Below are positions 1 through 5,674 of a stretch of DNA of 9,981 nucleotides, in pieces; position 1 is the first letter of the stretch, and every line of letters begins with the position of its first letter. Below the pieces are notes generated by a model. It was not told the DNA's origin, did no database searches, and saw only the letters and a list, made by a program, of their open reading frames with translations. The DNA lies in NCBI GenBank assembly GCA_937892735.1, contig CALBGL010000031.1:1-9981 (forward strand), in the 5' to 3' direction. Position numbers and translations under genes: made by a program. Source of the stretch: an uncultured Clostridia bacterium (GTDB lineage Bacteria; Bacillota; Clostridia; Lachnospirales; Bianqueaceae).

Positions 1-30
1 CGGCGCTCTAACCAACTGAGCTACTGAGCC
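1..30 (-). tRNA. tRNA, 5' part only (cut by window edge)
   Basis: On the minus strand this reads as the first 30 bases of a tRNA: a 7-base acceptor arm GGCTCAG, T8-A9, a D arm with GCTC/GAGC paired around AGTTGGTTA, one base, and the first three bases of the anticodon stem. The anticodon lies outside the window, so the amino acid cannot be stated. It is the third tRNA of the operon, four bases after the CAT tRNA. Confidence 0.85.
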
Positions 31-34
31 AAGA

Positions 35-108
35 TGGGCCTTCAGGGACTCGAACCCGGGACCATCCGGTTATGAGCCGGACGCTCTAACCAACTGAGCT
101 AAAGGCCC
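35..108 (-). tRNA. tRNA with CAT anticodon (elongator Met or Ile2)
   Basis: The minus strand folds as a full 74-base tRNA: acceptor GGGCCTT/AAGGCCC, D arm GCTC/GAGC, anticodon stem CCGG/CCGG around the loop CTCATAA, T arm with GTTCGAGTC, discriminator A at position 35. CCA is not encoded. The anticodon is CAT. The body (acceptor GGGCCTTTAGCTCAG and loop CTCATAA) resembles Firmicute tRNA-Ile2, whose C34 is changed to lysidine by TilS to read AUA, at least as much as elongator tRNA-Met. It is not an initiator, because the acceptor starts with a paired G-C. The choice between Met and Ile2 is left open. Confidence 0.92.
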
Positions 109-112
109 CGAA

Positions 113-184
113 TGACCCCCAGGAGAATCGAACTCCTGATTCCGCCGTGAGAGGGCGGCGTCTTAACCGCTTGACCAGGGGGCC
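113..184 (-). tRNA. tRNA-Glu (CTC anticodon)
   Basis: The minus strand folds as a 72-base tRNA: acceptor GGCCCCC/GGGGGTC, D arm starting TGGTCAAGCGGTTAAGAC, which is typical of bacterial tRNA-Glu, anticodon stem CCGCC/GGCGG with loop CTCTCAC, T arm with GTTCGATTC, discriminator A at position 113. CCA is not encoded. The anticodon CTC reads GAG. It is the first gene of the tRNA operon and lies four bases before the CAT tRNA. CTC is an extra glutamate isoacceptor, since TTC alone can read both codons. Confidence 0.95.
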
Positions 185-186
185 AT

Positions 187-221
187 CTTACGTTCGTTTT
201 ACACCTCATCGCGAACGCAAG
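187..221 (-). promoter_or_regulatory. Leader hairpin between the tRNA promoter and tRNA-Glu
   Basis: Minus-strand arms CTTGCGTTCG (221-212) and CGAACGTAAG (196-187) form ten continuous pairs, one of them G-U, around a 15-base loop. The stem ends two bases before the mature 5' end of tRNA-Glu (184). Transcription should start near 218-219, so six or seven pairs at the foot of the stem would form the very 5' end of the precursor. A role in RNase P access or 5' protection is inference. Confidence 0.55.
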
Positions 222-225
222 ATAG

Positions 226-254
226 ATTATACTAGAACTTAGGGCAGATGTCAA
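226..254 (-). promoter_or_regulatory. Perfect sigma-A promoter of the tRNA operon, with A-rich upstream region
   Basis: On the minus strand TTGACA (254-249) is followed by a 17-base spacer and TATAAT (231-226), an exact match to the housekeeping consensus. Directly upstream (about 255-286) is a run of A tracts that fits an UP element, as expected for stable-RNA promoters. That tract is also the 3' end of the neighbouring gene: the -35 box starts only nine bases after the stop codon at 264. The first gene served is tRNA-Glu, about 35 bases downstream of the expected start. Confidence 0.9.
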
Positions 255-263
255 CATCTTTTT

Positions 264-734
264 TCATTTTTTTGTTTTTTTCTTTCCCAAGATCGCTCCA
301 AGGCCTGACATCGCCAGGCAGCTCGCGCTTTCCAACCATATGTTCCCCACAAAAATATCTGCGCCATTAATGATCCAAGAAATGAAAAAGCGGATGACAA
401 GGTATAAAATCCCTGTAATCAGCCCATACTTCCATCCTTCCTCTCCGCTCATCCTAGCCGCTACAAAACTTCCTACAAAGACCGAGACCAGAGAAATCAC
501 CATAACGAGCAAAACATATTGATTCTGCGTTCCCGTCAGTATTCCCCAATCCAACAGAAAAGAGCATAGGAGAAGACCGCCCATCGTCAGCAAATAGGCT
601 CCAATCAATCCCCACAATACGCTTTTTCCTCCACTCCATTTTATATTCGTGGGTTTCACGGTCCCCTCTCTTCTTCGTTTCACTTTGTTAGAAGAATGTT
701 TTCGTTTTCCCATTCGCGCCGTCTTGTACGCCAT
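264..734 (-). CDS. TIGR04086 (YrzE-like) family membrane protein
   Basis: A protein of 156 residues. After a very basic N-terminal part (residues 1-37, rich in Lys and Arg, as expected for the inside of the membrane) come four hydrophobic segments at about 38-61, 72-94, 101-122 and 131-150, then a KKKTKK tail. The layout and the Gly-rich third and fourth segments match the putative membrane proteins grouped as TIGR04086 (Bacillus YrzE is a relative); their function is unknown. The start at 734 is chosen because CAGGAGG (748-742) sits seven bases upstream. An in-frame extension to 815 lacks a ribosome binding site and covers the divergent promoter. No convincing promoter or terminator was found for this gene. 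It is transcribed toward the tRNA operon and may read into it. Confidence 0.8.
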   Translation of the reverse strand: MAYKTARMGKRKHSSNKVKRRREGTVKPTNIKWSGGKSVLWGLIGAYLLTMGGLLLCSFLLDWGILTGTQNQYVLLVMVISLVSVFVGSFVAARMSGEEGWKYGLITGILYLVIRFFISWIINGADIFVGNIWLESASCLAMSGLGAILGKKKTKK

Positions 735-799
735 AGAATACCCTCCTGTTTTTTTGTACATCATATGTCCATGCCGACAAAAAAATACGAGAATTTCCG

Positions 800-828
800 T
801 TTTCATATGAGACAAGATATGATATACT
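800..828 (+). promoter_or_regulatory. Probable sigma-A promoter of the PPK2 gene
   Basis: TTTTCA (800-805, four of six consensus bases) is followed by a 17-base spacer and TATACT (823-828, five of six). Transcription would start near 835, giving a leader of about 30 bases with the ribosome binding site GGAGGTG at 854-860. No other candidate in the divergent region 735-865 scores as well by eye. Confidence 0.6.
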
Positions 829-865
829 CATCTTATCCTATGAAAGAATGAATGGAGGTGTTTTT

Positions 866-2347
866 ATGCTGGATAAGGTAGACTTGACCAAATCCATGAC
901 AAAAGAAGATTATCGTAAGATAAAAGACCCGCTAGACGAACAGCTCTCTCTTTTACAGCGCAAATGCCGAACCGCGAAAATCCCCATCATCATTTTATTT
1001 GAGGGTTGGGGGGCTTCCGGCAAGGGCACACTGATCTCACGTCTGATCGACCCTCTGGATCCCCGTGGCTTCTCTGTCTATACAACACAGAAGGAAGATG
1101 AAAACGAACGGATGCATCCATATCTCTGGCGTTTCTGGACCAAGCTTCCCGCCGCCGGACAAATCGCGATCTTTGACCGCAGCTGGTATCGTCGAGTACA
1201 GGTCGATCATTTCGACTCGCCGCTTTCCCCTCTGCAGCTCTCTCAAACCTATCAGGAAATCAATTCGTTTGAGGAACTTCTGATTCGAGGCGGTACAGTC
1301 ATCATTAAATTTTTCCTCCATATCTCTAAGAAGGAGCAGAAAAAACGCTTTGACAAACTGTTGGCTTCTGAAGAAACTTCCTGGCGTGTAACCAAAGAAG
1401 ATCTTCGCCATAATAAATATTACGATGAGTTTCTTCATCTTAATGATGAGATGTTGGCCCATACAGATACGGATCTGGCTCCCTGGACGGTTCTCGAAGC
1501 CACAGACAAACAGTATGCCACCGCCAAGATGAAAACTCTGCTCATCCAACGGCTGCAAGAGGCTCTGAATAATCGGGCATCTCATGCTGTCTCCTCTCTT
1601 CCCTCTTTGCCAACCTCTGAAACTGAAAATTACCGTCCTTCTGTCCTGGCCGGCATAGATCTTAGCAAGACCATGGATAAAGAAATCTATAAAAATAGGC
1701 TGGATATTCTGCAAAAAAAACTTTCTCGCCTTCACAGCGAAATTTACCGCAGACGGATCCCCGTGGTGCTGGTCTTTGAAGGTTGGGATGCCGGCGGCAA
1801 GGGAGGCGCCATCAAACGGCTGACCCAGGCGCTGGATCCCCGCGGTTATGTGGTTCATCCCGTATCATCCCCTAACGATATCGAAAAAGCGCATCATTAT
1901 CTCTGGCGTTTCTGGCAGTATATGCCCAAGGACGGTCATATCACCATCTTCGATCGTTCCTGGTATGGCCGCGTCATGGTGGAACGCATTGAAGGATTCT
2001 GCAGTGAGAATGAATGGAAACGGGCCTATAAGGAGATGAATGAGATGGAAGAAATCCTGGCGCACGCCGGCGCCATCGTCCTAAAGTTCTGGATGCACAT
2101 CGATAGGGATGAACAGGAACGGCGTTTCCATGAAAGAGAATCCAATCCGGCGAAACAGTGGAAAATCACGGATGAAGATTGGCGAAACCGCGCCAAATGG
2201 GATCAGTATGAAGTGGCCGTCGATGAGATGCTTCTCCGTACCTCCACCTCATACGCTCCCTGGATCGTCGTCGAAGGAAACTGCAAATATTATGCCCGCA
2301 TCAAGGTATTGGAAACGGTAGTTCAGGCGATTGAATCCAGACTATAA
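866..2347 (+). CDS. Two-domain PPK2, polyphosphate:AMP phosphotransferase type
   Basis: A cytoplasmic enzyme of 493 residues with two fused PPK2 domains (about 8-232 and 263-490), the layout of class II PPK2 (polyphosphate:AMP phosphotransferase, about 475-500 residues). This class uses polyphosphate to turn AMP into ADP. Domain 1 has Walker A FEGWGASGKG (45-54), DPRG (65-68) and FDRSWY (103-108). Domain 2 has FEGWDAGGKG (304-313), DPRG (324-327) and FDRSWYGRV (362-370). The Walker A aspartate seen in active PPK2 domains is kept in domain 2 (D308) but is Gly49 in domain 1, and domain 1 has WYRR in place of WYGR. This fits the known pattern in which the C-terminal domain does the catalysis. 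The start at 866 has GGAGGTG five bases upstream; an upstream ATG at 848 has none. It is a single-gene transcript with its own promoter and terminator. PPK2 class is judged from layout alone, so preference for AMP over ADP is not proven. Confidence 0.9.
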   Translation: MLDKVDLTKSMTKEDYRKIKDPLDEQLSLLQRKCRTAKIPIIILFEGWGASGKGTLISRLIDPLDPRGFSVYTTQKEDENERMHPYLWRFWTKLPAAGQIAIFDRSWYRRVQVDHFDSPLSPLQLSQTYQEINSFEELLIRGGTVIIKFFLHISKKEQKKRFDKLLASEETSWRVTKEDLRHNKYYDEFLHLNDEMLAHTDTDLAPWTVLEATDKQYATAKMKTLLIQRLQEALNNRASHAVSSLPSLPTSETENYRPSVLAGIDLSKTMDKEIYKNRLDILQKKLSRLHSEIYRRRIPVVLVFEGWDAGGKGGAIKRLTQALDPRGYVVHPVSSPNDIEKAHHYLWRFWQYMPKDGHITIFDRSWYGRVMVERIEGFCSENEWKRAYKEMNEMEEILAHAGAIVLKFWMHIDRDEQERRFHERESNPAKQWKITDEDWRNRAKWDQYEVAVDEMLLRTSTSYAPWIVVEGNCKYYARIKVLETVVQAIESRL

Positions 2348-2349
2348 GC

Positions 2350-2396
2350 AAAAAGAGCGGTATCCTGCTGAAATTCAGCAAGACATCGCTCTTTTT
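2350..2396. terminator. Two-way terminator between convergent genes
   Basis: AAAAAGAGCG (2350-2359) pairs perfectly with CGCTCTTTTT (2387-2396). A second perfect hairpin TGCTGA-AAT-TCAGCA (2366-2380) lies inside. On the plus strand the stem ends in a T run after the PPK2 stop codon (2347); on the minus strand it ends in T5 after the aminotransferase stop (2402). It can serve both convergent genes. The nested hairpin makes it larger than a minimal terminator. Confidence 0.88.
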
Positions 2397-2401
2397 ATAG
2401 A

Positions 2402-3571
2402 TCATTGTTTTTTCGAGTATGCATCCAAGCCTTTTTTCAATCGCTCCAGGCCGTCCTGCACTCTGGATCTCGGACACGCCAAATTCATACGCATAAAGTG
2501 CTCTCCATTGCCTCCATACTGCTCTCCCGCAGACAGATACAAACCCGTTTCCCTGCGAATGAAAGCCGCAATCTCTTTTGCCTGGTCTCCATAAGCGCTG
2601 CAATCCAACCACAATAGATACGTGGCCTGTGAAGCTACGACATGGACCCGCGGCAGCTCCTTACGCACATAATCGAGAATACACCTCTTGTTCTCCAGAA
2701 TATAGTCTCGCAGTTGATCCAACCATTCTTCTCCCTCATTAAAGGCAGCGATCGGAGCTTCTACCGCGAATACATTGCCTTCTGCCACCTCGTCCGTATT
2801 AAGCCCCCGCCACACCTTATGGCGAAGCCAGGGATTTGCCACCGCTACTGCTGCAGTCTGAATCCCCGCCAAATTGAAGGCTTTCGTAGGCGCCAGACAG
2901 ATCACGCTGTTTTCGCGGCAATGTTCGGATACGGAGGCAAAGGGTACATATTCACATCCCGGATCCGTCAGGTCACAATGAATCTCATCCGAAATCACCA
3001 CCACGTGATGCTGATAACAAAGCTCTCCAATCCGCCGCAGCGTCTCGGCATCCCAGATCTTTCCGATGGGATTATGCGGATTACATAGAATCATCAATGT
3101 CGTTTGCGGATCCGCAAGCTTCTCTTCTAAATCGGTAAAATCAATGTGATAGCTTCCATCTTGATAGACCAGCGGGCTCTCCAGTACCTGCCGCCCATTG
3201 TTTATGATAGAATTAAAGAAGATATTATAAACGGGCGTCTGGATCAGAACCTTCTCCGCCGGCGTCGTCAGTTTGCGTACAATACTGGAAATTGCGGGCA
3301 CAACACCTGTACAGAAGATGAGCCAATTCCCTTCCATCTTCCAATGATGGCGCCTCTTCCACCATCCCTGATATGCCTGATACCATTCCGGAGGCAAATC
3401 CGCATACCCAAAAACACCATGAGCGGCCCGCTCTTCGATGGCCTTTCGAATAGCAGGCGCTGTCGCGAAATCCATGTCTGCCACCCACATGGGCAGCTCT
3501 CGTTCTTCGACCGTCCATTTCATGGAATGGGTATTTCTCCGGTCGATGGACGTATCAAAATCGTATGGCAT
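2402..3571 (-). CDS. MalY/PatB family PLP-dependent aminotransferase / C-S beta-lyase
   Basis: A protein of 389 residues, the usual length for the MalY/PatB branch of fold-type I PLP enzymes, which are commonly cystathionine beta-lyases or aminotransferases. Visible marks: N-terminal YDFDTSIDRRNTHSMKW (3-19), typical of this branch; PMWVADMDF (27-35); Y115 in TPVYNIFF; NPHNPIGKIW (164-173); SDEIH (194-198, with the cofactor Asp195); the Schiff-base lysine K230 in APTKAFNLAG; and R361 in MRMNLACPR, which binds the substrate carboxylate. All key residues are present, so the enzyme should be active in the cytoplasm. The start at 3571 has AGGAGG upstream. It is the last gene of a three-gene operon, 18 bases after the DUF3737 gene, and ends at the shared terminator. 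The substrate (cystathionine, cysteine, methionine or another amino acid) cannot be read from the sequence. Confidence 0.9.
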   Translation of the reverse strand: MPYDFDTSIDRRNTHSMKWTVEERELPMWVADMDFATAPAIRKAIEERAAHGVFGYADLPPEWYQAYQGWWKRRHHWKMEGNWLIFCTGVVPAISSIVRKLTTPAEKVLIQTPVYNIFFNSIINNGRQVLESPLVYQDGSYHIDFTDLEEKLADPQTTLMILCNPHNPIGKIWDAETLRRIGELCYQHHVVVISDEIHCDLTDPGCEYVPFASVSEHCRENSVICLAPTKAFNLAGIQTAAVAVANPWLRHKVWRGLNTDEVAEGNVFAVEAPIAAFNEGEEWLDQLRDYILENKRCILDYVRKELPRVHVVASQATYLLWLDCSAYGDQAKEIAAFIRRETGLYLSAGEQYGGNGEHFMRMNLACPRSRVQDGLERLKKGLDAYSKKQ

Positions 3572-3589
3572 ACTCGTTCCTCCTCTTAT

Positions 3590-4471
3590 TTATTCCACAT
3601 AATCCTTCCGGAGTCCAATCTGCGGACAGAGGATCTGCGTCTTAGACGGATCAATCTTACGAGGTTCCAAAATCAATTCTCCTATCGCATCTGCTCGAAT
3701 GATTCCCTGCGTAGGATTCAAAACACTGTCAATCTTACCATGAATCTCCGCATCCACAGTAGAATACTCAAAAGCTAACGTCGTATTCATCAATCTACAA
3801 TCCTTCATGACCAGGTTGTCGATATAACACATTCCCTGCAGGCTCTCCACCGTGCAGCGTACCAACGTCAGATTCTTCGCGTTCCACCCCAGATATTCTC
3901 CGGAGATGAAAGAATCGTAGACCGTCACATTCTCGCTGTTCCAGAACGCATCCTTGGATAAAAGTTTTGAATTGTGAATCTCTACGCTACGGACCCCATC
4001 GAAAGAATAGTTTCCATAAAGAGTCAAATCATGAATCACCATATTCTGACTGTTCATTGCGAAATAATCCCCCTTAGCCACTACATGATCCATATTCACA
4101 TCCTGGCATTGCCACAGCGTCTCCGCAGCGTTGGGTATGGAAACATTCTTCATCGTCAAGTCCTGACATCTTCTGAAATTCTTAGGTGCTTCGATAGCGC
4201 AGTCTTCTACAGTAATATGCTTGGTATACCATACACCGGCTCGTCCCATCTCCAGCCACGTACAGTTCTTGGCTATCACATTCTCTGCGTACCATAATGG
4301 ATATTTCCACTGAAACATACTGTCATACAATTCAATATTGCGGCTCTCCTTCAAAGGAGATTCCCCTTCTCCAAACACCGTATGATAAATCTTCAGGTCT
4401 TTTCCCTGAAACAAAGGACGTTCTCCCGTATAATATTCCTGTCTTATTTCTGTCTTATCACTCATTCGCAT
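3590..4471 (-). CDS. DUF3737 family protein (right-handed beta-helix)
   Basis: A protein of 293 residues matching the DUF3737 family in length and texture. Short strands recur about every 18-22 residues with turn motifs such as 'SENVTVYDS', 'AKNLTLVRC', 'CQDLTMKNV' and 'SQNMVIHDL', which is the pattern of a right-handed parallel beta-helix. No signal peptide or membrane segment is seen, so it is probably cytoplasmic. The function is unknown. The beta-helix fold often goes with carbohydrate binding or polymerisation, but I see no catalytic motif. The start is ambiguous: GAGGAG lies 4 bases before the ATG at 4471 and 10 before a second ATG at 4465. It is the middle gene of the operon, 13 bases after the patatin gene, with its ribosome binding site just after that gene's stop codon. 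Confidence 0.85.
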   Translation of the reverse strand: MRMSDKTEIRQEYYTGERPLFQGKDLKIYHTVFGEGESPLKESRNIELYDSMFQWKYPLWYAENVIAKNCTWLEMGRAGVWYTKHITVEDCAIEAPKNFRRCQDLTMKNVSIPNAAETLWQCQDVNMDHVVAKGDYFAMNSQNMVIHDLTLYGNYSFDGVRSVEIHNSKLLSKDAFWNSENVTVYDSFISGEYLGWNAKNLTLVRCTVESLQGMCYIDNLVMKDCRLMNTTLAFEYSTVDAEIHGKIDSVLNPTQGIIRADAIGELILEPRKIDPSKTQILCPQIGLRKDYVE

Positions 4472-4484
4472 TTCTCTCCTCTAA

Positions 4485-5342
4485 TCATAAAATTTCTAAA
4501 TATTCCAACAAAGCTTTGCGCTGCTTCTTCCCGATTCTCCTGCCTTCCCGGTAGAGCTCTCTCAGCTTATCTTTGTCCTTTTCCATACGACTGATCGTGA
4601 TCGGCGTCTCTGGTCGGATAACAAAAATTCTGCCCTGGCTCTCCAGTGCCAGTACCTCTTCTACCATCTCATTATAACGTTCCGGCGCCGTACGAATCTT
4701 TTCCAACAAACCGGGATACTCCTTAAAGACCTGATCGTACAAACGCAATACCGCTGGCGAGTTCGGCTTCTTTCGGTATGTCACATCTCGGGTAAGCACC
4801 ATGACGATCTTCTCATATCCTTCCTGTATCGCCTTTTGATAAGGAATCGCCATGGCAACACCGCCATCCACACAGTCCGTCCCCTCTACCGTGACAACTG
4901 GCTCCATCAGCGGAATGCTGCAACTTGCCCGAACGGCCTTTAGAATATCCGAACAAATCCCCTTTTCATAATACATGGCTTCTCCGGTCGCACAGTTGGT
5001 TGCCACGGCAATCAGACGCTGCTTAGACTGTTCAAAGGTTCCGAAATCTAATGGAAGCAATCTCTCCGACAACTCCCCAAACATAAAATCAAAGTTAAAA
5101 AATCCCTTTTTCTGCAGCCAATTCTGCGCTGAAAAATAACGCTTATCCTGCATATAACGAATATTTATCTTCGCTGTCCTGCCAACTTGCTTCGATAGAT
5201 AATTAACACCACTGAGCGCCCCGGCGGACACGCCAATCACACAGGATGCCTCCACGTCCTGTTCCATCAATACATCCAGAACTCCGGCCGTAAAAAGGCA
5301 ACGCAAAGCACCTCCCTCCAATACAAACGCGCACTCGACCAT
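4485..5342 (-). CDS. Patatin-like phospholipase family protein
   Basis: A protein of 285 residues. The Ser-Asp dyad of patatin-type lipid acyl hydrolases is complete: oxyanion loop EGGALR (9-14), nucleophile S39 in GVSAG (37-41), and D159 in DGG (159-161). The C-terminal part (about 190-285), rich in charged residues and ending in a basic helical stretch (RRIGKKQRKALLEYL), matches the extra domain seen in many clostridial patatins. There is no signal peptide, so it is a cytoplasmic or membrane-surface esterase; the lipid substrate is unknown. The start at 5342 is set by AAAGGAG seven bases upstream; an in-frame TTG at 5378 is less likely. It is the first gene of the operon with DUF3737 and MalY. 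No strong promoter was found in 5343-5491, so some expression may come from read-through past the upstream terminator. Confidence 0.9.
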   Translation of the reverse strand: MVECAFVLEGGALRCLFTAGVLDVLMEQDVEASCVIGVSAGALSGVNYLSKQVGRTAKINIRYMQDKRYFSAQNWLQKKGFFNFDFMFGELSERLLPLDFGTFEQSKQRLIAVATNCATGEAMYYEKGICSDILKAVRASCSIPLMEPVVTVEGTDCVDGGVAMAIPYQKAIQEGYEKIVMVLTRDVTYRKKPNSPAVLRLYDQVFKEYPGLLEKIRTAPERYNEMVEEVLALESQGRIFVIRPETPITISRMEKDKDKLRELYREGRRIGKKQRKALLEYLEIL

Positions 5343-5370
5343 ACACGACTCCTTTCTAACACTCCTTTTG

Positions 5371-5403
5371 TATAACAAAGAGACTGTTGCAAACGCAACA
5401 GCC
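5371..5403 (-). terminator. Intrinsic terminator of the oadB operon
   Basis: On the minus strand GGCTGTTGC (5403-5395), loop GTTT and GCAACAGTC (5390-5382) form nine pairs with one G-T, followed by the T-rich tract TCTCTTTGTT. It lies about 90 bases after the stop of the small OadG-like gene and about 30 bases before the patatin start, so it separates the two minus-strand operons. The T tract is broken, so some read-through is likely. Confidence 0.65.
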
Positions 5404-5423
5404 CCTCCGGTCCATCTTTACCA

Positions 5424-5441
5424 TTGCAAATGCGATTGCAA
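5424..5441. repeat. Paired TTGCAA hexamers, possible operator
   Basis: The self-complementary hexamer TTGCAA occurs at 5424-5429 and 5436-5441, spaced 12 bases start to start, and a third time at 5387-5392 within the terminator hairpin. All lie between the OadG-like gene and the patatin operon. This could be a binding site for a dimeric repressor on the patatin operon, but no regulator family was recognised and chance is possible. The rest of 5404-5491 shows nothing I can interpret. Confidence 0.2.
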
Positions 5442-5491
5442 GCGGACACTCAGGTGCGTCACGAAATCCGATCTGCAACGCGCCCTTTCGA

Positions 5492-5656
5492 TTACTCTTC
5501 TTCTTTTTTCTTCTTATCCTCAGACTTGGCATCCAACTTGGAAATCAAGAGGACAATCAGCGTGATAATGATAATCACAAACATGATTCCACCCATGCCT
5601 TCGCCCATGATAATCAACGACTGCAGAAAATTTTCCATCGTATCCAACAGAATCAT
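5492..5656 (-). CDS. OadG-related small membrane subunit (54 residues)
   Basis: A 54-residue protein. An N-terminal segment with MGEGMGG (17-23) leads into one membrane helix (about 23-41, Ile- and Val-rich), then a strongly charged tail, SEDKKKKEEE. The Gly-rich motif just before the helix and the charged tail match the OadG (gamma) family of sodium-pump decarboxylases, but the long Pro/Ala linker and metal-binding C-terminus of full OadG (about 80-120 residues) are absent. It therefore resembles the short OadG-related subunits found beside clostridial OadB genes. The start at 5656 has AAAGGGG nine bases upstream; a second ATG at 5638 would give 48 residues but lacks a site. It follows oadB by 18 bases, so the two are co-transcribed. 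The likely role is to hold or stabilise the beta subunit in the membrane. Confidence 0.85.
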   Translation of the reverse strand: MILLDTMENFLQSLIIMGEGMGGIMFVIIIITLIVLLISKLDAKSEDKKKKEEE

Positions 5657-5674
5657 CCTATTCGCCCCTTTCCA

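Noticed and set aside
1..184. Integrated element attachment site at the tRNA cluster
   Set aside because: No integrase, no direct repeat of a tRNA 3' end and no phage or plasmid gene is visible in the window.
735..815. N-terminal extension of the TIGR04086 membrane protein
   Set aside because: The start at 734 has a strong ribosome binding site; the extension has none and overlaps the divergent PPK2 promoter.
1037..1858. Long minus-strand open frame (273 codons) opposite the PPK2 gene
   Set aside because: It lies wholly within a gene with clear PPK2 motifs, has no recognisable domain and reads as the antisense of conserved helices.
3146..3778. Plus-strand open frame of 210 codons across the aminotransferase/DUF3737 junction
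   Set aside because: It is antisense to two well-supported genes, shows no domain and no ribosome binding site.
5380..5448. Short peptide frame upstream of the patatin gene on the minus strand
   Set aside because: Cys-rich but without a ribosome binding site, and it runs through the terminator hairpin; most likely chance.
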